Of a stretch of DNA of 64,000 nt, positions 17,397-24,431 are shown piece by piece. The stretch comes from Leifsonia shinshuensis (GTDB lineage: Bacteria > Actinomycetota > Actinomycetes > Actinomycetales > Microbacteriaceae), in NCBI RefSeq assembly GCF_013410375.1, contig NZ_JACCFL010000001.1:248001-312000 (forward strand), in the 5' to 3' direction. Position 1 is the stretch's first letter. The number at the start of each line of letters is the position of its first letter. The position numbers were made by a program, and so were the translations under genes. The notes under the pieces were generated by a model that was given only the letters and a program-made list of their open reading frames with translations, made no database searches and was not told where the DNA came from.

Positions 17397-18658
17397 CCGA
17401 ACGTCGTCTCCACGAGCCCGATCACGCGCGGCTCCGGCGCGAGGGCGTCGTCCACCACGGCGAGCGCGCGCCACTTGTCGAAGGTCGTGCAGGGGTGCGA
17501 GAGCCCGAACCGGATGACGTCGCCGACCGCCACGGCGGCGTCCTCCGGCACCCGCACGAACGCGTGCTGGTCGTTGAGGGCGGTGACGACGGCCCCCTCC
17601 AGCGGCACCGCGGCCGTGGCGCCGAACGGGCGGACGGCCAGCGGGATCGGCAGCCCCTCGTCGTACGGGAGGTCGCGCTTGCCCGCGTCCACGAGCACCA
17701 GCCCGGGCTCCGGGTGGGAGACCACGGTCGCCCAGCCGTGGATCGCGGCGTGGAACTCGCGGCCGGCTGCGTTGTGGTGGCCTCCTCCGCGGCGCAACGG
17801 GGTGATCGAGCGGTAGAAGCCGTCGTCGTGCGTCACGTACGAGCCCGACCGCAGCAGCACCTCCACCTCGCGACCGTCTCCCCCGGCCGGCGAGCGGCGC
17901 GGCGCGAGGACCTCGGCGACCTGGTCGAAGTAGGCGCTGCCTCCCGCGGTCAGGATGACGGGTGCGCCCGGCGGGTACAGGCCCGCGGCCTCGATCGCGT
18001 CGTGCAGTGCCAGCAGCTCCTCCAGGTAGGCCTGGACGCGCGCGAGCGACGCCGGCGACGCGTCGTGCGCGAGCGCACCCTCGTAGCCGGCGACCCCGGC
18101 GAGCCGGAGGACCGGGGACGCCGCGACCGCCGCGGCCACGGCGAGCGCGGCCTTCAGACCGCGTGCGCCGGTGCGGGCTCCCTCCGCGCCGAGCTCGACC
18201 AGCACGGCGAGCGGCCCCGCGGCGCCGGCGCCGGTCAGCGTCTCGGTCATGATCTCGACGGCGCGCGGCGAGTCCGCCCACACCGTCAGCCGGTCGAGGT
18301 CGGCGGCGAACGCGCGGAGGGCGGCGGGCTGCACGAGCGCGTTCGCGAGCAGCACCCGCGGGATCCCCCAGCCGAGCGCGACGGACGCCTGCCACGGTGT
18401 CGCCACGGTGATGCCCCACGCGCCCGCGTCGAGCTGGCGCTGCCAGAGCTCGCGGCTCATCGTCGTCTTGCCGTGCGGCGCGAGCGCGACGCCGGCCTCC
18501 GCGCACCAGTCGGCCATCGTCGCGAGGTTGTGCGCCACCGCGGACTTGCTGAGGGTCACGACCGGGGTCGGGAAGTCGCGCAGCAGGGGGCGGGTGCGCG
18601 GGAGGTCGGCCACCTCGGCGGGGCCGAAGCCGAGCGGTACGGCCTTGTACGCCTCCAT
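17393..18658 (-). CDS. Fold-III PLP enzyme of the D-threonine aldolase / D-serine dehydratase family, likely an amino-acid or amino-sugar-acid deaminase
   Basis: The 421-residue protein has the alanine-racemase-type barrel with PLP lysine K64 in ALAPHGKTTMS and a C-terminal D-serine-dehydratase-like domain with the metal-binding LSHPCTTFDKW. D-threonine aldolase, DSD1 D-serine dehydratase and D-glucosaminate dehydratase all belong to this family. The last makes 2-keto-3-deoxygluconate, the substrate of the kinase gene transcribed divergently from here, and the aldolase gene overlaps its stop. A GGGAGAG ribosome site precedes the ATG. Family sure, substrate inferred. Confidence 0.82.
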   Translation of the reverse strand: MEAYKAVPLGFGPAEVADLPRTRPLLRDFPTPVVTLSKSAVAHNLATMADWCAEAGVALAPHGKTTMSRELWQRQLDAGAWGITVATPWQASVALGWGIPRVLLANALVQPAALRAFAADLDRLTVWADSPRAVEIMTETLTGAGAAGPLAVLVELGAEGARTGARGLKAALAVAAAVAASPVLRLAGVAGYEGALAHDASPASLARVQAYLEELLALHDAIEAAGLYPPGAPVILTAGGSAYFDQVAEVLAPRRSPAGGDGREVEVLLRSGSYVTHDDGFYRSITPLRRGGGHHNAAGREFHAAIHGWATVVSHPEPGLVLVDAGKRDLPYDEGLPIPLAVRPFGATAAVPLEGAVVTALNDQHAFVRVPEDAAVAVGDVIRFGLSHPCTTFDKWRALAVVDDALAPEPRVIGLVETTFG

Positions 18659-18673
18659 GCGCTCTCCCGTTCA

Positions 18674-18724
18674 TTGCGTATCGTGCAACGTGCATTGCAG
18701 TTTGACTGCCCTCTTGTCTAGCAT
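18674..18724. promoter_or_regulatory. Divergent control region with inverted repeats and a candidate kinase promoter
   Basis: Three TTGC/GCAA half-sites lie 11 bases apart (18674-18677, 18685-18688, 18696 on). The last two make the palindrome TGCAACGTGCATTGCA (18684-18699). It overlaps a candidate -35 TTGCAG (18695-18700), followed 18 bases later by TAGCAT (18719-18724) pointing toward the kinase gene. It is a natural operator for the IclR regulator encoded downstream. Confidence 0.5.
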
Positions 18725-18731
18725 GAGGCCA

Positions 18732-18760
18732 GTCGATCGCGAAAGACGGTCGATCGCGAA
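18732..18760. repeat. Direct repeat in the kinase leader
   Basis: GTCGATCGCGAA occurs twice (18732-18743 and 18749-18760), 17 bases apart, just after the predicted transcription start of the KDG kinase gene. Function unknown. Confidence 0.55.
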
Positions 18761-18800
18761 GGCTCGACCCAGCCCATCGACGATCACGAGAGGACGGCGG

Positions 18801-19862
18801 ATGCCCGCTCCCGCACGCCTGGTGACCATCGGCGAGGCGATGGTCGTGCTCTACCCCGACCACCACCTCCCCCTGGCCGACGCGCACACCTTCGGCTCCG
18901 ACGTCGGCGGCGCGGAGTTCAACGTGGCGACGACCCTCGCCCGACTCGGCCTCCCCACCGCGTGGGTGTCGCGCCTCGGGGGCGACGGGTTCGGCGACCG
19001 GATCCTCGCTGCGGCGCACGAGGCCGGGGTCGACACCTCCGCGGTCGAGCGGGACGCGAACCGGCCGACCGGCCTCTACGTGAAGGAGCCCGTCGCCGGC
19101 GCCGGCGGCGTGCGGACCCGGATGCACTACTACCGCAGCTGGTCGGCGGCCTCCGCCCTCGGCGTGGCGCAGCTGCGCAGTGAACCCGCGGCGTCCCTGC
19201 TGCGCAGCGCGACCGTCGCGCACACCTCGGGCATCACGCCTGCACTGTCCGCCTCCGCCGCCGAGGTCGCGTCCACGCTGCGCTCGCTCGTCGGCCCGGA
19301 CACGCTCATCAGCGTCGACCTCAACCTGCGCCCGGCGCTCTGGACCGGGCGCGACCGGATCGCGCTCGACGGCCTGGTCGCCCAGGCCGACCTGCTGTTC
19401 GCGGGCCACGAGGAGACCGGCGCGCACTTCGGGCACGTCGACCCGGCGCGTCTGTTCGCCGAGCTCCCGCACCTGGAGACGCTCGTGCTGAAGGACGAGG
19501 AGCGCCGCGCCTCCGCCTACCGCCGGGACGGCAGCGAGACGCACGTGCCCTGCCTGACCGTGGAGGTCGTCGAGCCGGTCGGCGCGGGCGACGCGTTCGC
19601 CGCCGGGTTCCTCGCCGGCCGCGCCGAGGGACGCGACGACACCGCCGCCCTGCGGCTCGGGCACGCGCTCGCCTCGCTCACGCTCATCGGTCACGGCGAC
19701 CGGCCGCTGTCCGTCCCGGACCGCGGCGAGCGCGACACGATCTCCGCCGCGGAGGACGCGGTCTGGGAGCACTGGCGCGTCCACCCCGGGGACATCCCCT
19801 GGGCCGGTGGACGCGTCCCTGCGGCTTCGCGGGAGGCCGCATCGCCGGAGGCCGCGCCGTGA
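18801..19862 (+). CDS. kdgK: PfkB-family sugar kinase, probable 2-keto-3-deoxygluconate kinase
   Basis: The 353-residue protein starts at ATG 18801 behind a GAGAGG ribosome site. It carries both PfkB signatures: GGAEFNVATTLARLG near residue 40 and the ATP/anion-hole motif VEPVGAGDAFAAGF. YYRSWSAAS resembles the substrate loop of KDG kinases. It would phosphorylate 2-keto-3-deoxygluconate to KDPG for the aldolase encoded on the opposite strand. Its stop overlaps the regulator's GTG (GTGA). The exact sugar is inferred from neighbours. Confidence 0.83.
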   Translation: MPAPARLVTIGEAMVVLYPDHHLPLADAHTFGSDVGGAEFNVATTLARLGLPTAWVSRLGGDGFGDRILAAAHEAGVDTSAVERDANRPTGLYVKEPVAGAGGVRTRMHYYRSWSAASALGVAQLRSEPAASLLRSATVAHTSGITPALSASAAEVASTLRSLVGPDTLISVDLNLRPALWTGRDRIALDGLVAQADLLFAGHEETGAHFGHVDPARLFAELPHLETLVLKDEERRASAYRRDGSETHVPCLTVEVVEPVGAGDAFAAGFLAGRAEGRDDTAALRLGHALASLTLIGHGDRPLSVPDRGERDTISAAEDAVWEHWRVHPGDIPWAGGRVPAASREAASPEAAP

Positions 19863-20674
19863 GCCAGTCCGTCGCCCGCGCCCTCGACCTGCTCGACCTC
19901 GTCTCGCGCGGCGTCCGCACGCTCGAGGCCCTGGCCGAGGAGGCCGGCGTGCACAAGTCGACCGTCCTGCGGCTTCTGCAGACGCTGGAGTCGCGCGGGT
20001 TCGTCGCGCACGACGCCGGCCACCGGTATCGGGTCGGCCCGGCGGTGTTCGCGCTGGCGTCCGACGCGCTCGACGCCGTGGACGTGCGCGCCGCAGCGTC
20101 GCCGACCCTGCGCGCGCTGGCCGCCGAGACGGGCCAGACCGTGCACCTGGCGACGTACCAGGACGGTGTGGTGACGTACATCGACAAGGTGGAGTCGCGG
20201 CAGGGGCTGCGGATGTACTCGCGGATCGGCCTCCCGGCGGCGATCCACGCGACCGCGGTCGGCAAGGTGCTGCTCGGCGGACTGGACCCGGCCGAGCGGG
20301 AGCGCGTCGCCGCCGGCCTGGACCTCCGCGCCTTCACCCCGCGGACGCACGTGACGGTCGACGGGCTGCTCGCCGACGTCGCGATCAGTGCCGAACGCGG
20401 CTGGGCCGAGGACCACGAGGAGCACGAGACGTTCATGAACTGCGTCGGCGCGCCCGTCCACGGGCCGGACGGCCGGGTCGCGGCGGCCGTCTCGATCTCG
20501 GTGCCGAACGTGGTCCTCCCCCACGAGGGCGTGCTCGCGCTGCTGCCGGCGCTGCTCGCCGCGACGGCGCGGATCTCCACCGAGCTGGGGGCGCGCACGG
20601 CGGCGCCGTCGCCCGCATCCGCACCCAGCACATCCGCACCGACCGCATCCGCAGCACCGAAGGGAACCCCATGA
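19859..20674 (+). CDS. IclR-family transcriptional regulator
   Basis: The 271-residue protein has an N-terminal winged helix (about 1-60, HKSTVLRLLQTLESRGFV) and a C-terminal effector domain of IclR type with IHATAVGKVLL. It starts at GTG within the kinase stop. It most likely senses an intermediate of the KDG route and controls both divergent operons through the palindrome near 18690. The last 25 residues are an Ala/Ser/Pro tail. Confidence 0.9.
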   Translation: MSQSVARALDLLDLVSRGVRTLEALAEEAGVHKSTVLRLLQTLESRGFVAHDAGHRYRVGPAVFALASDALDAVDVRAAASPTLRALAAETGQTVHLATYQDGVVTYIDKVESRQGLRMYSRIGLPAAIHATAVGKVLLGGLDPAERERVAAGLDLRAFTPRTHVTVDGLLADVAISAERGWAEDHEEHETFMNCVGAPVHGPDGRVAAAVSISVPNVVLPHEGVLALLPALLAATARISTELGARTAAPSPASAPSTSAPTASAAPKGTP

Positions 20675-21084
20675 CCGACCGCATCGCCGTCAGCACGGCC
20701 GACGCCCCCGCGCCCGCGCACACCTTCTCGCAGGGCGTGAAGCGCGGCCCCTTCCTGCAGGTCTCCGGCCAGGGTCCGGTCGATCCCGCGACGAACGAGT
20801 ACCTGCACCCGGGCAACGTGAAGGCGCAGACCGAGCGCACCCTGCGCAACGTGGAGGCCGTGCTCGCGGCGGGCGGCGCCGGCTTCGACGACGTGATGAT
20901 GCTCCGCGTCTACCTGACCACCCGCGACGACTTCGCGGCGATGAACGAGGCGTACGGGGAGTTCCTGTCCACCCGGGTCGCCTCCGGCGTGCTGCCCGCG
21001 CGCACCACGGTGTTCACCGGCCTCCCGCGCGCCGAGATGCTCGTCGAGATCGATGCGTTCGCTGTTCTATCTTCTGGGGCGTAA
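20671..21084 (+). CDS. RidA-family enamine/imine deaminase
   Basis: The 137-residue protein belongs to the YjgF/YER057c/UK114 (RidA) family, with GPFLQVSGQGPVDP and the substrate-binding Arg in VLPARTTV. RidA proteins hydrolyse reactive enamine/imine intermediates released by PLP dehydratases. That suits the fold-III PLP enzyme in the divergent operon, whose deamination would release such an intermediate. The start overlaps the regulator's stop (ATGA). Confidence 0.88.
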   Translation: MTDRIAVSTADAPAPAHTFSQGVKRGPFLQVSGQGPVDPATNEYLHPGNVKAQTERTLRNVEAVLAAGGAGFDDVMMLRVYLTTRDDFAAMNEAYGEFLSTRVASGVLPARTTVFTGLPRAEMLVEIDAFAVLSSGA

Positions 21085-21147
21085 CCCCGGTCTGACAGTT
21101 CACCGCGACCTCCGCCGCGGGAACCACCCCGGTGGTACGTTTCGCTT

Positions 21148-22257
21148 GTGAGCCGTATCGTCGCCGTGGCGCCTGTGCTGCCCGCCCGCAGCTACAGCCA
21201 GGGCGAGATCACGACAGCGCTGCTCGCGATGATCACGACCGACCCCACCCGGCAGGCCGTGATGCGGCGGATCCACGCGGCGAGCGGGGTGGAGACGCGC
21301 AGCCTGGTGATGCCGCTGGAGCGCTACAGCGAGCTCGCCTCGTTCCGCGAGTCCAACGACTTCTTCATCGCGGAGGGCACCACGCTCGCCGAGCGCGCGG
21401 TCACCCAGGCGCTCGCGACCGCCGGGCTCAGCGCGGCCGACGTCGACTATCTGCTCTTCACCTCGGTGACCGGGATCGCCGCGCCCTCCATCGACGCGCA
21501 GCTGGTCCAGCGGCTCGGGATGCGGCCGGACGTCAAGCGCCTGCCCAGCTTCGGCCTCGGCTGCGTCGCCGGAGCCGCGGGGATCGCCCGGGTGCACGAC
21601 TACCTGGCCGGCCATCCCGGCGAGATCGCCGTGCTGCTCTCCGTCGAGCTCTGCTCGCTGACCGTGCAGGCGCGCGACGACTCGATGGCCAACATCGTGG
21701 CGAGCGGGCTGTTCGGCGACGGCGCGGCGGCCGTCGTCATGGCCGGCGACGACCGCGCCCGCGAGCTCGGCCTCCCCGGACCGGAGGTCGTCGACACCCG
21801 CAGCCGCATCTACCCGGACACCGAGGACGTGATCGGCTGGGACATCGGCGGGACCGGCTTCCGCATCGTGCTGAGCGCCGGCGTGCCGGACGTGATCGAT
21901 CGCAACTTCGCGGGTGACGCCCGCGGCCTGCTCGCCGAGCACGGTCTCGCGGTGTCCGACGTGGACGCCTGGGCCGCGCATCCCGGCGGCCCGAAGGTGC
22001 TGGAGGCGTTCGCCCGCTCGCTGGACCTGCCCGCTGACGCCCTGGAGGCGAGTTGGCGGTCCCTGGCGCGGGTCGGCAACCTGTCGTCGGCGGCCGTCCT
22101 GCACGTGCTGGCCGAGCAGCTGGACGCGCACCCGCCGGGGACCGTCGGGCTGCTGTTCGCGCTGGGGCCCGGGGTCACCAGCGAGCTGGTGCTGCTGCGC
22201 TGGGCGGCGGGAGCCCAGGCGGCGGGCGCCGGGAACGCGATCGGCGCCGCGGCGTGA
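21148..22257 (+). CDS. Type III polyketide synthase (chalcone-synthase family)
   Basis: The 369-residue protein has the thiolase fold with the full catalytic triad: C139 in SFGLGCVAGAAG, H278 in WAAHPGGPKVLE and N311 in VGNLSSAAVL. It condenses malonyl-CoA on an acyl-CoA starter to give resorcinols or pyrones. The start is GTG. Its stop overlaps the next gene (GTGA). The order PKS, ICMT-like methyltransferase, flavoprotein matches the phenolic-lipid operon of Streptomyces griseus (srsABC), so an alkylresorcinol or alkylpyrone product is likely. Confidence 0.92.
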   Translation: MSRIVAVAPVLPARSYSQGEITTALLAMITTDPTRQAVMRRIHAASGVETRSLVMPLERYSELASFRESNDFFIAEGTTLAERAVTQALATAGLSAADVDYLLFTSVTGIAAPSIDAQLVQRLGMRPDVKRLPSFGLGCVAGAAGIARVHDYLAGHPGEIAVLLSVELCSLTVQARDDSMANIVASGLFGDGAAAVVMAGDDRARELGLPGPEVVDTRSRIYPDTEDVIGWDIGGTGFRIVLSAGVPDVIDRNFAGDARGLLAEHGLAVSDVDAWAAHPGGPKVLEAFARSLDLPADALEASWRSLARVGNLSSAAVLHVLAEQLDAHPPGTVGLLFALGPGVTSELVLLRWAAGAQAAGAGNAIGAAA

Positions 22258-22784
22258 TCTGGTACACCGTCCTCATCCTCGCCACCGGGGCCGAACGGAT
22301 CGCGGAGCTGGTGGTCTCCACGCGCAACGCCCGCTGGTCGTTCGCCCGCGGCGGGGTCGAGTACGGGCGCGCGCACTTCCCGCCGATGGTCGCCCTGCAC
22401 ACCGGCCTCCTGCTCGCCTGCCTCGCCGAGGTGTGGCTGCTCGACCGGCCGTTCCTGCCGTGGCTGGGCTGGCCGATGCTCGTGCTGGTCCTGGCGAGCC
22501 AGGCGCTGCGCTGGTGGTGCATCGGGACGCTCGGGCCGCGCTGGAACACCCGCGTGATCGTCGTCCCCGGCCTCCCGCTGGTGCGCCGCGGCCCGTACCG
22601 GTGGCTGTCCCACCCCAACTACGTCGCCGTCGTCGTCGAAGGGTTCGCCCTCCCGCTCGTGCACACCGCGTGGATCACCGCGCTGGCCTTCACCGCGCTG
22701 AACGCCGTCCTGCTGCTGGGCTTCCGGATCCCGTGCGAGAACCGGGCGCTCGCCGGCGTCGCCGCCGCGTCTGCGCCCGCATGA
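22254..22784 (+). CDS. ICMT-like membrane methyltransferase
   Basis: The 176-residue integral membrane protein has about four or five helices and the isoprenylcysteine-carboxyl-methyltransferase-like C-terminal motif GPYRWLSHPNYVAVVVEGF, where SAM binds. In phenolic-lipid operons such a protein O-methylates the resorcinol ring. It starts at a GTG inside the PKS stop and its stop overlaps the flavoprotein start (ATGA), so the three genes are tightly coupled. Confidence 0.88.
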   Translation: MIWYTVLILATGAERIAELVVSTRNARWSFARGGVEYGRAHFPPMVALHTGLLLACLAEVWLLDRPFLPWLGWPMLVLVLASQALRWWCIGTLGPRWNTRVIVVPGLPLVRRGPYRWLSHPNYVAVVVEGFALPLVHTAWITALAFTALNAVLLLGFRIPCENRALAGVAAASAPA

Positions 22785-23824
22785 CCGCGGCAGGGCTCGT
22801 CGTGGTCGGCGGCGGCCCGATCGGGCTGGCCTGCGCCATCGAGGCGCGGCTCGCGGGGATGGACGTGCTGGTGATCGAGCCGCGCGACGACCCGATCGAC
22901 AAGGCCTGCGGGGAAGGCCTGATGCCCGGCGCCCTCGCCGCACTGCACCGCATCGGCGTCGACCCGCCCGGGCATCCGCTCGCCGGGATCGCCTACCTCG
23001 ACGGCGCGAACCGCGTGGAGCACCGCTTCGCCGAGCGGCCGGGGCGGGGCGTGCGGCGCACGGTGCTGCACCGCGAGCTGGCGCGACGGGCCGCCGAGCT
23101 GAACACGCGCGTCGTCCGGGGCCGCGTCGCGGGGCTGGAGCAGCGCAGGGACGGGGTGCAGCTGCGGCTGGCCGACGGGGAACTCGTCGAGGCCCCGTGG
23201 GTGATCGGGGCCGACGGCCTGCACTCCCCCGTCCGCCGGCTGCTCGGACTGGACGGGCGGGCGCAGCATCCCGTGCGCCGGAGGTACGGCCTGCGCAGGC
23301 ACTACGCCGTCGCACCCTGGACCGACCTGGTCGAGGTGCACTGGTCGCCCCTCGTGGAGGCCTACGTGACCCCGGTGGACGACCGCACGGTCGGCGTCGC
23401 CGTCCTCGGCCCGCGTCCGCTCGACCAGGCCGCCGCGATCGAGGCGATCCCGGCCCTCGGCGAGCGGCTGGCGGGAGCGGAGGCCGTGACGGAGGCGCGC
23501 GGCGCCGGCCCCCTCCTGCAGCGTTCCCGGTCGCGGGCGTCCGGACGGGTCCTGCTCGCCGGCGACGCCTCCGGCTACGTGGACGCGCTCACCGGCGAGG
23601 GAATGCGCGTGGGGTTCGCGCAGGCGCGTGCCGCCGTCGCCGCTGTGCGGGCGGGGAACACGGAGCAGTACGAGCGGGCCTGGCGGGCCACGACCCGCGA
23701 CTTCCGGATGCTGACGACCGGACTGGTCGTCGCCGCGCGGTCGTCCTTCCGGCCGCGGATCGTGCCCACGGCGAGCGCCCGGCCGCAGCTCTTCGGCGCG
23801 ATCGTGGAGCGACTGTCGCGCTGA
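22781..23824 (+). CDS. FAD-dependent oxidoreductase/hydroxylase of the phenolic-lipid operon
   Basis: Read from ATG 22781 the 347-residue protein has an N-terminal Rossmann motif VVVGGGPIGLACAIEA, the middle GADGLHSPVRR and the FAD-binding LLAGDASGYVDALTGEGM of group A flavoprotein monooxygenases and geranylgeranyl-reductase-like proteins. In srs-type operons the equivalent flavoprotein hydroxylates the alkylresorcinol to a quinone/hydroquinone. It is the last gene of the trio; no terminator is clear. Confidence 0.85.
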   Translation: MTAAGLVVVGGGPIGLACAIEARLAGMDVLVIEPRDDPIDKACGEGLMPGALAALHRIGVDPPGHPLAGIAYLDGANRVEHRFAERPGRGVRRTVLHRELARRAAELNTRVVRGRVAGLEQRRDGVQLRLADGELVEAPWVIGADGLHSPVRRLLGLDGRAQHPVRRRYGLRRHYAVAPWTDLVEVHWSPLVEAYVTPVDDRTVGVAVLGPRPLDQAAAIEAIPALGERLAGAEAVTEARGAGPLLQRSRSRASGRVLLAGDASGYVDALTGEGMRVGFAQARAAVAAVRAGNTEQYERAWRATTRDFRMLTTGLVVAARSSFRPRIVPTASARPQLFGAIVERLSR

Positions 23825-23910
23825 CGCGGATCCCGCTCTGGCCTTCCTGAAGGTCATCACATAGTATGTTGCTGGCAGATCATACATGCGGTATTTTGCG
23901 AGGTGCTTTC

Positions 23911-24318
23911 GTGACTCTTCTCGACCTCCCCACTGTCAGCACGGAGACTCCGGCGGAGGACGCTCCCCCTGCGACGGAGGCGCAGGCCCCGGACATCGCC
24001 GGTGAGACCGCGGCCGAGCTCACCGGCTCGCGCGACGAGCCGCTCCCGGAGCCAGCAGGCCGGCCGAACGCGATCGCCGGCGCGCTCACCACCGACCGCC
24101 GCACGTCGGTGACGTTCTACCTCTCCGAGACCCTCCGCAACCGAGCGCGCGCCGCCTACCGCTCGACCTCGTTCGAGGAGCGGGACAGCAGCTGGTCGGA
24201 GATGCTCAACAAGGCGCTGATCGCCGAGGTCGAGCGGCGCGAGGCCGAGTACAACCGCGGCGAGGAGTACGCCGCCAGCGACGCCCCGCTCACACCGGGA
24301 CGCCCGATCGGCTACTGA
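23911..24318 (+). CDS. ParB-like centromere-binding-domain protein (orphan)
   Basis: The 135-residue protein has a disordered acidic N-terminus and a C-terminal domain (about 65-130) with SVTFYLSETLRNRARAAYRS, SWSEMLNKALIAEVERRE and a final PLTPGRPIGY. This matches the ribbon-helix-helix-like ParB C-terminal family known from actinobacterial plasmid partition operons. No parA is adjacent. The GTG at 23911 with an upstream GAGG is preferred over ATG 23866. A DNA-binding role is likely; partition itself is not supported without ParA. Confidence 0.65.
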   Translation: MTLLDLPTVSTETPAEDAPPATEAQAPDIAGETAAELTGSRDEPLPEPAGRPNAIAGALTTDRRTSVTFYLSETLRNRARAAYRSTSFEERDSSWSEMLNKALIAEVERREAEYNRGEEYAASDAPLTPGRPIGY

Positions 24319-24329
24319 CAGGCGCGCCA

Positions 24330-24377
24330 GGCCCGGGACGCGCCCGGGCCGGGCCGGCCTCTCGGCCGTCCCGGGCC
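24330..24377. terminator. Long GC-rich hairpin between convergent genes
   Basis: GGCCCGGGACG (24330-24340) pairs perfectly with CGTCCCGGGCC (24367-24377). The loop holds a smaller GGCCG/CGGCC hairpin. It lies between the ParB-like gene and the convergent surface-protein gene and can end transcription from both sides. Confidence 0.65.
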
Positions 24378-24431
24378 CGTCGCGTCAGGGTTGTCGCTGT
24401 CGGGTGTGTGGGAGTCGGCGTTCCGCCTGCG

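Noticed and set aside
21123..21136. Palindrome ACCACCCCGGTGGT before the type III PKS
   Set aside because: Single short GC-rich palindrome 11 bases before the start; chance is high in this composition and no regulator gene is adjacent.
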